A stretch of 64,000 bases of DNA. Source: Vibrio pomeroyi (GTDB taxonomy: Bacteria > Pseudomonadota > Gammaproteobacteria > Enterobacterales > Vibrionaceae). The DNA is taken from contig CP090855.1 in the NCBI GenBank assembly GCA_041879425.1, forward strand, positions 1 through 64,000. Reading direction: 5' to 3'. The position numbers and the translations under genes were made by a program. A model generated the notes under the pieces. That model was not told the DNA's origin. It was given only the letters and a program-made list of their open reading frames with translations, and searched no databases. Shown here piece by piece: positions 23,309-32,568 of the stretch (the stretch's first letter is position 1; each line of letters starts with the position of its first letter).

Positions 23309-25675
23309 ATGTCTGCATGGTTGTGCTTGCTAGTGAACGGATTGAAACACCTGCGAGTTGCAGTATTATCCGCAATGTTGTCTTTACCTATGTTGTCGCT
23401 GCTCAGTTTCAATACGCATGCCAATGAACAGGCTTTATCCGTTGGATCAGAAGCTTCGCATACCAACTCTAAAGCAACGTATATTGGATCTGAAGCTTGT
23501 ATCGACTGTCACACAGCAGAAGTGGAAGCGTGGCAAGGTTCTCATCATGATATGGCGATGAAGCACGCCGACGGTGAATCTGTGTTGGGCAACTTCGACG
23601 ATCAAACCGTGACTCATAAAGGAAAGCCCAACCGTTTTTTTCGCAAAGGTGATGAGTTTTGGGTCAATATCGAAGGACCAGACGGTCAATTCAAAGATTA
23701 CAAAATCAGCTATACCTTTGCCTTTGAACCTCTACAACAGTACATGGTTGAGTTTGAAGACGGGCGCGTACAGTTGATTCCTTTCGCTTGGGATTCTCGC
23801 AGTGAGGGCGAAGGCGGACAACGCTGGTTTCACCTCTATCCGGATACCACCAACACCGATGAGTTTTACTGGACCAATAGTGGTCAGAACTGGAACTTCA
23901 TGTGTGCAGACTGCCATTCAACGAACCTAGAAAAGAACTACGACAGCGCAAGTAATACCTACAACACCACTTGGTCTGAGATTAATGTCGGTTGTGAAGC
24001 GTGTCATGGCCCTGCGAGTGAGCACGTTGAGCAAGCTCAGCTAGTCGAAGCTAAAGGTGGAAAAGATGCTCATGTCTCGGCGCATTACGGTTTTGACCGT
24101 GACTTGTCGAAGTCGGTGAAAGAGTGGATCTATCAAGAGGGTAATTCAACCCTGCAACCAAAAGACATCATTCATACCAACCAAGTTCAAACCTGTGCTC
24201 AGTGCCACAGCCGACGCACTCAGTTGAATGAAACGGGTGATCACGTTAATGGGTCATTCTTTGATAAATATCGTCTGAGTTTGATTACACCTGAGCTTTA
24301 CCACAACGATGGCCAAATCTACGATGAAGATTACGTTTACGGCTCTTTCTTGCAATCAGTGATGGCAGAGAAAGGCGTCACTTGTACTAACTGTCACGAT
24401 CCCCATACTGCAGAACTGAAAATTGCTGAAGAAGCTGTGTGTAGTCAATGTCACATTGCCTCTGAATACACGCCTGAAAAGCACACGTTCCATGAAGCCA
24501 ATACCGAGGCTTCACAATGTACCACTTGTCACATGCCTGAAACGACGTACATGGAAGTCGATCCAAGGCGTGACCACAGCTGGCATATCCCACGTCCAGA
24601 TATTAGCCAACATATTCAAACACCCAACGTGTGTACTAGCTGTCATGAAGACCAAACTGATCAATGGGCCGATCAACAAATCGGTAAATGGTTCCCAGAT
24701 TCTAAGTATCGTACCCAACAACACTTTGCCGTTGCTTTTTATGCGGATTTAATAGGGCACAGAGGCGCAGAAGATGCATTGGCGTATTCGGCTCAAGACT
24801 CAAGTTTAAGCAATATCATTCGTGCTTCGAGCATAGAACGCTTGGGTGGCAACACGGGCAAGAACACGCTTATCTCATTGGCGAGAGCGGTGAAACACGA
24901 TGATGAAATGATCCGCTTGGGTGTTGTGCAAGGCTCGTCGGGCTTCCCATTCACTGATCGCTGGCAGATATTAGAGCCACTATTGAAGGACCCTGTATTG
25001 TCGATTCGTTCAGAAACCGCAGGCGCGCTAGTACGTTACTGGGGAGAAATGAATCCGCTGCAGAAAGACCAAATCAAGCCGGCATTGGAAGAGTACATTG
25101 AGATACAACAATTCAATGCTGACAGAGGATTTGGTCGCACGAACTTAGGTAACGTTTATCGAGATTTAGGTCAGCACGACAAAGCGATTAAGTTTTATCA
25201 AGGCGCTATTGAAATTGAGCCTTACTTCGAAAACAGCTACGCCAACTTGGCTGATTTATATCGTGCACTTGGCGACGAGCCAAAGGCATTAGCGACATTG
25301 AAACAAGGTATTCAAGCGCAACCAAAATCGAGTGTGTTGCCATACAGCGCAGGGTTATCAATGCTGCGAGTGAAAGATTACAAACAGGCAACCAACTATC
25401 TAAAACAAGCGGCAGAAACCGCACAAACCGACCCTCAATATTGGTATGTGTACGGCTTGGCTTTAGAGAAGTCGGATGTACTTGCGGCAAGTAAGTCATT
25501 GCACAAGGCTTACCAATTCAGCCGTAATCCACAACACCTGTATGCACAGTGTGAAGTGTTGGCACGAAACAGCCATATACCGGGCGTACCAAAGGCGTTT
25601 GAGCAATGTATTTCATCATTGAGCAAAGTGGCACCGCCGGAAGCCATTAACCAATTGAAAGCTAGGTTTAAATAA
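23309..25675 (+). CDS. Octaheme c-type cytochrome fused to HEAT and TPR repeats
   Basis: The product has 788 residues and is exported by an N-terminal signal (hydrophobic about 15-34). Eight CXXCH heme sites lie in the first 450 residues: CIDCH, CADCH, CEACH, CAQCH, CTNCH, CSQCH, CTTCH and CTSCH. The remainder switches to HEAT-like repeats (about 490-590) and then TPR repeats (about 600-760, such as NLGNVYRDLGQHDKAIKFYQ). Octaheme cytochromes carry out multi-electron redox reactions in the periplasm, but no catalytic subfamily is certain here. It sits between a sulfatase and the MoxR operon. AAGGAA precedes the ATG. A heme-less paralogue of its C-terminal half is at 43483-44541. Confidence 0.9.
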   Translation: MSAWLCLLVNGLKHLRVAVLSAMLSLPMLSLLSFNTHANEQALSVGSEASHTNSKATYIGSEACIDCHTAEVEAWQGSHHDMAMKHADGESVLGNFDDQTVTHKGKPNRFFRKGDEFWVNIEGPDGQFKDYKISYTFAFEPLQQYMVEFEDGRVQLIPFAWDSRSEGEGGQRWFHLYPDTTNTDEFYWTNSGQNWNFMCADCHSTNLEKNYDSASNTYNTTWSEINVGCEACHGPASEHVEQAQLVEAKGGKDAHVSAHYGFDRDLSKSVKEWIYQEGNSTLQPKDIIHTNQVQTCAQCHSRRTQLNETGDHVNGSFFDKYRLSLITPELYHNDGQIYDEDYVYGSFLQSVMAEKGVTCTNCHDPHTAELKIAEEAVCSQCHIASEYTPEKHTFHEANTEASQCTTCHMPETTYMEVDPRRDHSWHIPRPDISQHIQTPNVCTSCHEDQTDQWADQQIGKWFPDSKYRTQQHFAVAFYADLIGHRGAEDALAYSAQDSSLSNIIRASSIERLGGNTGKNTLISLARAVKHDDEMIRLGVVQGSSGFPFTDRWQILEPLLKDPVLSIRSETAGALVRYWGEMNPLQKDQIKPALEEYIEIQQFNADRGFGRTNLGNVYRDLGQHDKAIKFYQGAIEIEPYFENSYANLADLYRALGDEPKALATLKQGIQAQPKSSVLPYSAGLSMLRVKDYKQATNYLKQAAETAQTDPQYWYVYGLALEKSDVLAASKSLHKAYQFSRNPQHLYAQCEVLARNSHIPGVPKAFEQCISSLSKVAPPEAINQLKARFK

Positions 25676-25740
25676 AGCGATGAGGTGAGCTTGGCTATCG
25701 AGCTTGCTGCTTATTCCGCTTGTAACCAATTATCGCGTTT

Positions 25741-25755
25741 ATAACTAATAGTTAT
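25741..25755. promoter_or_regulatory. Palindrome upstream of the MoxR operon
   Basis: ATAACTA-A-TAGTTAT is a perfect 15-base palindrome with the T-N11-A geometry common to LysR-type operators, followed by GGGG as at the sulfatase promoter. It ends 50 bp before the moxR-like start codon. Confidence 0.6.
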
Positions 25756-25805
25756 GGGGCTTGTGAGTAGGATGTACGCAGCCAGATTGAATTAAGGGAA
25801 GACCT

Positions 25806-26789
25806 ATGAACCATGCGCAACAAGCAATAAACCAACTGATTGAACAGACAGAGAAAAGTGTTATCGGTCAGAGTCACGTCGTTCGGGCTCTGGTAATCGG
25901 ATTATTGACCAATGGCCATGTGCTTCTAGAAGGGCTTCCCGGCACTGCGAAAACACGCTCGGTCAAGTCGCTAGCGAATTTATTGAATACAAGCTTTGGC
26001 CGAATTCAGTTTACGCCTGACTTATTGCCATCAGATGTGACAGGTACTGAGGTGTATCAAGAGCTGGATGGTAAGCCTCAACTGCATTTCCAACCGGGTC
26101 CTATTTTCAACAGCATTGTTCTAGCCGATGAAGTGAACCGCGCGCCTGCCAAGGTACAAGCGGCGCTGCTTGAAGCGATGGCGGAAGGCACGATAACCGT
26201 GGGCGGCCAAACTCACGTCCTTCCTGACTTATTCATGGTGTTGGCGACTCAAAACCCAGTTGAACAAGAAGGTACGTATCCGCTACCTGAAGCGCAGATG
26301 GACCGTTTCATCATGAAAGTGACGGTCGATTACCCGGAAGACGAAGCGGAACGTGACATCATTCGACTAGTGCGTAGCGAAGAGTTAGGCAGCGAAACGA
26401 GCTCAGAGCTAGTCACACCGCAACACATCGAGCCTGAATTGGTGCTTGAAGCGCGTCGTCAGCTTCCTGAAATAGCGGTTTCTGATTTAGTCGAAAACTA
26501 CATTGTTGCCTTAGTGATGGCGACACGTAAGCCAGAGCGTTACCCAGAATCAAATCTATCAAAGTGGATTGAAATTGGCTCAAGTCCACGTGCTTCAATC
26601 GCATTAGACAAATGTGCTCGCGCTTATGCATGGTTACAAGGACGTGACCATGTCACGCTAGATGATGTGCGAGCGATGCTACCTACTGTATTAGGTCATA
26701 GATTCTCACTCTCTTATGACGCTTTGGCCGATGGTGTTGACCATCAAAGAGTGGTTGAAGAACTGCTTGATAATGTTGAGATCGGATAA
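25806..26789 (+). CDS. MoxR-family AAA+ ATPase
   Basis: The product has 327 residues with the AAA_3 ATPase core. Walker A reads EGLPGTAKT (about residue 40), Walker B is in VLADEVNRAP, and sensor 1 is in LATQNPVEQEGTYPLPEAQMDRF. MoxR proteins act as chaperone-like ATPases that assemble or activate partners containing von Willebrand A domains. It starts an operon with DUF58, DUF4381, two VWA proteins and a BatD-like protein, the classical set. A palindromic operator candidate lies just upstream. Confidence 0.95.
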   Translation: MNHAQQAINQLIEQTEKSVIGQSHVVRALVIGLLTNGHVLLEGLPGTAKTRSVKSLANLLNTSFGRIQFTPDLLPSDVTGTEVYQELDGKPQLHFQPGPIFNSIVLADEVNRAPAKVQAALLEAMAEGTITVGGQTHVLPDLFMVLATQNPVEQEGTYPLPEAQMDRFIMKVTVDYPEDEAERDIIRLVRSEELGSETSSELVTPQHIEPELVLEARRQLPEIAVSDLVENYIVALVMATRKPERYPESNLSKWIEIGSSPRASIALDKCARAYAWLQGRDHVTLDDVRAMLPTVLGHRFSLSYDALADGVDHQRVVEELLDNVEIG

Positions 26790-26801
26790 TTAGGGGGCGT
26801 C

Positions 26802-27764
26802 ATGGCGAAGCCAACACAAGCTCCCAAATCGCAAGGCCTTGATCTACGCTTATACTGCGACTATTCAAGGTTAGTGCGAATACAGGCTCAAGCTGAGTCG
26901 TTTTCTCTGTTGCCTCATCTAAAGGCTGGCAGTGTATTGTCGGGTCGACATAATTCTCTATTCCGTGGTCGTGGGTTGAACTTCGAAGAGTTGCGTCATT
27001 ACCAACTGGGTGATGATATTCGCAATCTCGATTGGAAAGTTACCATGCGCACGGGTAAGCCTCATGTTCGCAGCTATACCGAAGAGAAAGACCGAAATGT
27101 GATGATCTGCGTCGATCAGCGCAGTTCGATGTTCTTTGCATCTCAAAACACCATGAAATCCGTTGTGGCTGCCGAAGTGGCAGCATTGTGTGGATGGCGA
27201 GTGCTGAAAGATGGCGACCGTGTTGGCTTCGTTTTAGCCTCACCTCAAAAACTCTTTCATACCAAAGCACAGCGCTCACAGTCTGACTTACTTGCTCAAC
27301 TTAAGCACCTTACTAAAGCGAATCAAAGCTTAGGTGTGAGTGTGAGTGACAGCGAGGGTGTCGGGTTCAGTCAATGGATTGAACTGATCAAGCATATGAG
27401 GCTAAAACAGTCGACCTTAATCTTTATTAGCGATTGGCGTGACTGCCAAGAACAACACCTTGATCGACTCAAGCAGCTACAGCAGCATAACGACATCCTT
27501 GCCATTATGGTGACCGATCCCTTAGAGCAATCACTGCCTCATGATCTTGCTAGTGCGAACTGGGTGGTGGGTGATGGTCGTTTTCAGCTCAATCTCGATA
27601 GCCAATCTAAGGTTAACCTTGCGAGCGAGAGCCTTGCTCAAAAAGCGGCACTTCAAAAACAATCCCTTGCTAAATTAATGGCGATGAAAAACCTTCCTTA
27701 TATCGAATTAGACACATCAGGATCTCATATCTCACAGCTTCAAAAGTTAGTAGGAGGGCGCTAA
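26802..27764 (+). CDS. DUF58 protein of the MoxR/Bat operon
   Basis: The product has 320 residues and the DUF58 signature region (GRGLNFEELRHYQLGDDIRN, then DWKVTMRTGKPHVR). This is followed by a VWA-like fold whose metal site reads VDQRSSMFF, i.e. D-x-x-S-S rather than DxSxS. No signal peptide is present, so it acts in the cytoplasm or at the membrane with the MoxR ATPase 12 bp upstream. The DUF4381 gene begins at the next base after its stop. Confidence 0.92.
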   Translation: MAKPTQAPKSQGLDLRLYCDYSRLVRIQAQAESFSLLPHLKAGSVLSGRHNSLFRGRGLNFEELRHYQLGDDIRNLDWKVTMRTGKPHVRSYTEEKDRNVMICVDQRSSMFFASQNTMKSVVAAEVAALCGWRVLKDGDRVGFVLASPQKLFHTKAQRSQSDLLAQLKHLTKANQSLGVSVSDSEGVGFSQWIELIKHMRLKQSTLIFISDWRDCQEQHLDRLKQLQQHNDILAIMVTDPLEQSLPHDLASANWVVGDGRFQLNLDSQSKVNLASESLAQKAALQKQSLAKLMAMKNLPYIELDTSGSHISQLQKLVGGR

Positions 27765-28325
27765 ATGGCCGTTGAACATACGCCTCCTAGTACTTATATC
27801 CTTCGCGAACTGCGCGATGTGACGATTCCTGACAGCGTGAGCTGGTTTCCCCAAACGATCGGTTGGAAGATCCTCGGCGTTGCCTTGTTATTGGTCGCGT
27901 TCTATCTGGCTTATCGCTTGGCGTTAAGGTGGTGGAATAATCGTTATCGTAAAGAAGCCCTTAAAGAACTCATGGTATTGGATGCTCGAGACAAAAACTC
28001 AACCGAGCGAACCTTCAAGGTACTCAAAGTGGTACTTCGTTATCTAGACAGCGGCAATGCTAAGTTGTTTGGTCAAGCCTATGTAAACCGCTTGAACGCT
28101 TACCTTCCTGTTAACGCTGGTAAGAGTACAAAGAGTAATGCGTTCTTTACCGATGAAGTCTCGGGGTTATGGATGCAAAGCTTAATTGACCCAAAGGTGC
28201 GTTTGACTTTTGAACAGCGTTTAGAGGTAATTCAAACCGCGATGATGTGGTTAAAACTTCATAAATCCGATGTACAAACAAAACCGAATGTACAAGCGAC
28301 AACAGAGGGGCAAGATAATGTTTGA
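27765..28325 (+). CDS. DUF4381 membrane protein
   Basis: The product has 186 residues with one membrane helix (about 31-50) and a basic cytoplasmic segment, matching the DUF4381 proteins that accompany MoxR/Bat operons. The N-terminal PPSTYILRELRDVTIPDSVSW is typical. It directly abuts the DUF58 gene and overlaps the next gene by 8 bases, so it is translated with them. Its task in the complex is unknown. Confidence 0.85.
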   Translation: MAVEHTPPSTYILRELRDVTIPDSVSWFPQTIGWKILGVALLLVAFYLAYRLALRWWNNRYRKEALKELMVLDARDKNSTERTFKVLKVVLRYLDSGNAKLFGQAYVNRLNAYLPVNAGKSTKSNAFFTDEVSGLWMQSLIDPKVRLTFEQRLEVIQTAMMWLKLHKSDVQTKPNVQATTEGQDNV

Positions 28326-29397
28326 TAGTTTATCTGCCAGCTTTGAGTTCGCGCATCCATTGTGGTTTATCGCGTTACCGTTGCCTTTGTTGGTCTACTT
28401 GGCTGTACCTGCTTATCGCACCAAGCAAATGGCCATTAAGGTGCCATTTTTCAGTGAGTTGGTAGAAGCGATTGGCGAGGCACCATCCGAGGGTGCAAGC
28501 CAGTTAACACCAAGTTGGTGGCAACGCACCACGTTGATTATTACTTGGGTATTAGTGGTTTGCGCGTTAGCTAAACCAACCATCTTAGGTGAGCCACAAG
28601 TTCGTGAACAATTGGGCCGTGATGTCATGGTGGTTGTCGATTTGTCGGGCTCAATGGCGGAACAAGATTTTACCTCTAAACAAGGGGACAAAATCTCGCG
28701 TTTAGATGCAACTAAAGAGGTGTTAGCTGACTTTGCTAAAACTCGAAAGGGCGACCGATTAGGATTAATTCTGTTTGGTGACGCGGCATTTGTACAAACT
28801 CCATTCACTGCCGACCAAGATGTGTGGCTTGAACTACTCAATCAAACCGACGTGGCAATGGCTGGGCAAAGTACGCATTTAGGTGATGCCATTGGCTTAG
28901 CGATTAAGGTGTTTGAACAAAGCGAAAAGCAAAGTGCTGCGGTTCAAGATTCAAGCATTGATGCTAAAGCAAAAGAGAAAGTAGTGATTGTGCTAACCGA
29001 TGGTAATGACACTGGCAGCTTTGTTGAACCTATCGATGCGGCCAAAGTGGCTAAGGCGAAAGGCGTTCGTATTCACGTTATCGCTATGGGTGATCCGCAA
29101 ACCGTGGGCGAAGTGGCTTTGGATATGGAGACCATCAACCGTGTGGCTCAAGAGTCTGGTGGCGAATCTTTTGAAGCACTTAACCGTGATGAGCTGACTA
29201 AAGCTTACGCTCAAATTGGTGAACTAGAGCCTCAGCTGTATGAGAGCACGACTTATCGTCCTAAACAGGGATTACACCATTACTTGATGGTCATTGTTGT
29301 TGTGATGTATTTGACTGCGTTCAGTTTAGCAACAATCCGCCGACGCTCGCTTTTGGCTTCTTCAATGAAAGGTTTGGAAGGAGAGAACGATGCCTGA
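28318..29397 (+). CDS. BatA-like VWA-domain membrane protein
   Basis: The product has about 359 residues. Two N-terminal membrane helices (about 15-32 and 65-82) precede a VWA domain whose metal-ion site reads DLSGS (canonical DxSxS), with a later conserved TDG, and one C-terminal helix follows. BatA-type proteins display a VWA domain at the inner membrane. I start at ATG 28318, with GAGGGG upstream; a longer frame from 28270 reads through the end of the DUF4381 gene. It overlaps the BatB-like gene by 8 bases. Confidence 0.92.
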   Translation: MFDSLSASFEFAHPLWFIALPLPLLVYLAVPAYRTKQMAIKVPFFSELVEAIGEAPSEGASQLTPSWWQRTTLIITWVLVVCALAKPTILGEPQVREQLGRDVMVVVDLSGSMAEQDFTSKQGDKISRLDATKEVLADFAKTRKGDRLGLILFGDAAFVQTPFTADQDVWLELLNQTDVAMAGQSTHLGDAIGLAIKVFEQSEKQSAAVQDSSIDAKAKEKVVIVLTDGNDTGSFVEPIDAAKVAKAKGVRIHVIAMGDPQTVGEVALDMETINRVAQESGGESFEALNRDELTKAYAQIGELEPQLYESTTYRPKQGLHHYLMVIVVVMYLTAFSLATIRRRSLLASSMKGLEGENDA

Positions 29398-31114
29398 TTC
29401 TCTCATGTTGCAACAGTTCTTTACTCAGTTTCACTTTATCAGACCATTGTGGTTGTTGGCCTTTATTCCGATGTTCTTCTTGTTATGGGTTCGTTGGAGA
29501 GAAGAGACCAAACCAACGTGGAAAGACATTCTGCCTGCCCATTTACGAGATGCATTGACCATCGGTGAAACCGGTTGGCGCAAACAATTACCACTAAAGC
29601 TATTAATGGTGATTGTGACCATCGCCATTATTATCTGTTCAGGCCCAACATGGCAGCGTGAAGCTTCGCCTTTTGGTGAAGACAAAGCCTCAATGTTAGT
29701 GGTGCTTGATAACAGTGACTCCATGTTGGCGAAAGACTTACCACCAAGTCGCTTGGAACGCTCTAAACAGAAAATTAAAGACTTACTCGCAGCGCGCAAA
29801 GGCGGTAATACAGGTTTGGTCGTATACGCAGGCAGTGCGCATGTCGCGATGCCTGTGACTCAAGACAGCAAAGTATTTGAACCATTTCTGGCGGCTATCA
29901 CTCCGGACATCATGCCGGTATCCGGTAAGTCAGCGGAAGAGGCATTGCCACTCATCAATCAACAATTGTCGGGCGAGCTAGGTTCGTCAGTGTTGTTGGT
30001 ATCAGATGGTGTGAACCCAACTACCATCAGGGCGTTCGAAAGCTTCTTTAATGACAATCCGTATCAGTTGCTCATTCTAGCGGCAGGAAATAGCAATGTG
30101 GTGAGCGATAATCCAGTCGATCTCGATTCATTGCGTAGCCTAGCGAGCAAGACGGGCGGACGACTGATCGAAGTGACTGTTGATAATTCCGATATCCAAC
30201 AACTCAACAAAGCGGTTGAAAGAAACATGCAACTTAACGGTGAATCTTCAATGCCTTGGAAAGACATGGGATACGGCCTGCTTATCCCGATGGCGATCAT
30301 CATGTTGTTGTGGTTTAGAAAAGGGTGGTTGGTTCAATGGTGTGTGGTTGGCGTTTTGATTACAGGCAGCGTGTATTCTCCGCACACTTTGGCGAAAACT
30401 GTCAGTTTAACTGCTGACAAGCCCGTAGTTGAAGAGTCCTTGACGGCTTGGGATAAAACAGCCCAATGGTGGTGGGATTTATGGTTAACGCCTGATCAGC
30501 AAGGACAGCGTTTATTGAATCAAAAGGAATACCTTGAAGCGGCAAAGCACTTTAAAGACCCCATGAGAAAGGGCGCGGCTTATTACTATGCTCGTGATTT
30601 TAAGTTAGCTCATAACGCCTTTTTACAAACCAAAACCGATTATGGTTTGTATAACGCCGCAAGTGCATTGGCTCGACAGCGTGAGTATCTTGCTGCTCGT
30701 GATCTACTGAAATCATTGAGTGAGAAGCCCGATCTGTCGCCAGAACTGAAAGCCGATATAGAAAATAACTTAGCGGTTTTGAGTGGCATTGTCGAAGAGG
30801 TTAATCGCACCAGTGAAAGCCAATCAGGCACCACCGACGGCCCTGAAGAATCTTTAGAGCTGGAGGATGACCAGCCGCGCACGGGTGATGGTGCAGAAGA
30901 AGAAACGGTAGCGGAATTAATGTTAAAGGAAACACTTAACGCCAATGAGATTTTGGGTAGCCAAGAGCTCGCCGACAAGTGGTTGAAGCGCGTTGAAGCC
31001 GATCCCAAGTTCTTCTTGAAGTCGAAATTTCAAATTCAGTTAAGAGATCCTACGCCTTCTATCGAGCAGTCGTCAAAACAAGAACAGGCACCAAAACAGG
31101 AGCAAACACAATGA
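29390..31114 (+). CDS. BatB/BatC-like VWA and TPR protein
   Basis: The product has 574 residues. N-terminal helices (about 20-33 and 62-80) are followed by a VWA domain with an intact metal site (DNSDS) and later TSV-type positions. Another membrane helix pair lies near 285-325. A periplasmic C-terminal part (about 340-460) contains TPR-like repeats (YLEAAKHFKDPMRKGAAYYY), and a charged tail follows. It combines the BatB and BatC roles in one chain. It overlaps the BatD-like gene by 4 bases (ATGA). Confidence 0.9.
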   Translation: MPDSLMLQQFFTQFHFIRPLWLLAFIPMFFLLWVRWREETKPTWKDILPAHLRDALTIGETGWRKQLPLKLLMVIVTIAIIICSGPTWQREASPFGEDKASMLVVLDNSDSMLAKDLPPSRLERSKQKIKDLLAARKGGNTGLVVYAGSAHVAMPVTQDSKVFEPFLAAITPDIMPVSGKSAEEALPLINQQLSGELGSSVLLVSDGVNPTTIRAFESFFNDNPYQLLILAAGNSNVVSDNPVDLDSLRSLASKTGGRLIEVTVDNSDIQQLNKAVERNMQLNGESSMPWKDMGYGLLIPMAIIMLLWFRKGWLVQWCVVGVLITGSVYSPHTLAKTVSLTADKPVVEESLTAWDKTAQWWWDLWLTPDQQGQRLLNQKEYLEAAKHFKDPMRKGAAYYYARDFKLAHNAFLQTKTDYGLYNAASALARQREYLAARDLLKSLSEKPDLSPELKADIENNLAVLSGIVEEVNRTSESQSGTTDGPEESLELEDDQPRTGDGAEEETVAELMLKETLNANEILGSQELADKWLKRVEADPKFFLKSKFQIQLRDPTPSIEQSSKQEQAPKQEQTQ

Positions 31115-32490
31115 GTCGACATGATTTAGCTCTTGAAGCGGTTCAAGCAAAGGCAGGGCACTTAGAGTCTTTCAAATTAACCAAGACCTTGCTTGTGTCC
31201 ATGGTTCTATTGATTAGCACTGTTTTCCCTACTCTTGCTTCTGCGGCTGATATCTATGATCTGCAGAGGAGTGGTGATGTTGAATTGGTCGCTTGGGTCG
31301 GTGAAAAACCGAAGTCTGGCGACAAGATTACACCTGCAAAAGTAAGCGTTAATGAGCAAGTGATTCTGACCATTGAGGTGGCGACGCCACGTTGGCTAAC
31401 CGGGGGGACTCGAATTGGCAGCATCGAAATCCCGAATGTGATTGCCAAGCAGCGAAATCAACTTGCGACCAACTACACAGAGCGAGTAGGTGGCACAACA
31501 TGGTCACGCCAACGCTGGGAAGTGACGCTTTATCCGATGACTTCGGGCGAATTCGTGATTCCGACTGTGCCTGTTCGTATTCAAGTGTCAGCTCCTGATG
31601 GTTCAAACGTTGGTGGTACACTTTATACGCAACCCATTAAGTTTGAAGCCTCACTACCTTCAGGTTTATTAAGTGATGAATCACCTTGGTTTTCTGCAAC
31701 AAATGTGGATGTTGAACAGCAATGGCAACGTTCGAATGAAAACTTGAAAGTGGGTGATGCGGTTACTCGTACCGTGACGATCAAAGCCAAAGACAGCTTG
31801 TCTGTGTTACTGCCAGATGTGTTGTCTAATGAATCGACTCAACAATATCAAGCTTACCCACAGCCTAATCGTTTAGACGATACACAAGAACGTGGTGATT
31901 ACCGTTCTAGTCGAGTTGAAGAAACGGTTTATGTAATTCAACAAGGTGGCGAATTTACCTTGCCAGATTTTTCATTTCAGTGGTGGGACAGTAAGAATCA
32001 ACGTCTTGAAAGTGTTGTCATAAAGGGTGAGATGTTTGAAGCAAAACACACGCTCCAATCCTTCATCAAGGCTTATATGTCAGTCTTTATCAGTGTGGGT
32101 TTGGCATTGGTGTTGTGTGTTGCGTTGTTTGTGTCTTTGAAGCGTTATTACAAGAACCGACCAACACCGAGTTGGTTGGTATTCCGTCGTTTGCTTAAGC
32201 AAGGTAATTGGTCTGCATTGAGAACCTTTATCTATCGTCAGTTACGAACTCAGACGACTCAGCTAGAACTGAGTAAAGCGCAACTGGGTAAATTGAATGG
32301 ACAAAAACGTTGGGTGGAAGACAGCGAAGCACTTCAACAAGGGCGTGAAGATAAAAACGTATTTACTCGCTTGTGGAGAGGGTTACGCAACCTGCCTAGT
32401 GACCAATCAAACTCAAGCAATTCTCGTTCAATTTTCGCCCGCTTGAAAATCCCTAAAGCCTTGCCAGACTTAAAAGATAGAACTAAGTAG
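31111..32490 (+). CDS. BatD-like membrane protein
   Basis: The product has 459 residues. A signal-like helix (about 28-45) precedes a beta-sandwich periplasmic region, a membrane helix follows near 327-347, and the basic cytoplasmic tail is about 110 residues long. Segments such as VSVNEQVILTIEV and GEFVIPTVPVRIQVSAP are typical of the BatD oxygen-tolerance family. It closes the MoxR operon and a terminator hairpin follows. The operon as a whole is thought to aid assembly or stress survival of envelope proteins; the target here is unknown. Confidence 0.9.
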   Translation: MSRHDLALEAVQAKAGHLESFKLTKTLLVSMVLLISTVFPTLASAADIYDLQRSGDVELVAWVGEKPKSGDKITPAKVSVNEQVILTIEVATPRWLTGGTRIGSIEIPNVIAKQRNQLATNYTERVGGTTWSRQRWEVTLYPMTSGEFVIPTVPVRIQVSAPDGSNVGGTLYTQPIKFEASLPSGLLSDESPWFSATNVDVEQQWQRSNENLKVGDAVTRTVTIKAKDSLSVLLPDVLSNESTQQYQAYPQPNRLDDTQERGDYRSSRVEETVYVIQQGGEFTLPDFSFQWWDSKNQRLESVVIKGEMFEAKHTLQSFIKAYMSVFISVGLALVLCVALFVSLKRYYKNRPTPSWLVFRRLLKQGNWSALRTFIYRQLRTQTTQLELSKAQLGKLNGQKRWVEDSEALQQGREDKNVFTRLWRGLRNLPSDQSNSSNSRSIFARLKIPKALPDLKDRTK

Positions 32491-32522
32491 CAAACTTTAG
32501 TTATTCGCATCGAACATAATCG

Positions 32523-32556
32523 GCAGGTTCTCTACTATAGGGAACCTGCTTCTTTA
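32523..32556 (+). terminator. Terminator of the MoxR/Bat operon
   Basis: GCAGGTTC (32523-32530) pairs with GAACCTGC (32542-32549), followed by TTCTTTAAT. The stem lies between the BatD-like stop and the LysR start. Confidence 0.75.
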
Positions 32557-32568
32557 ATATGGAACTGT

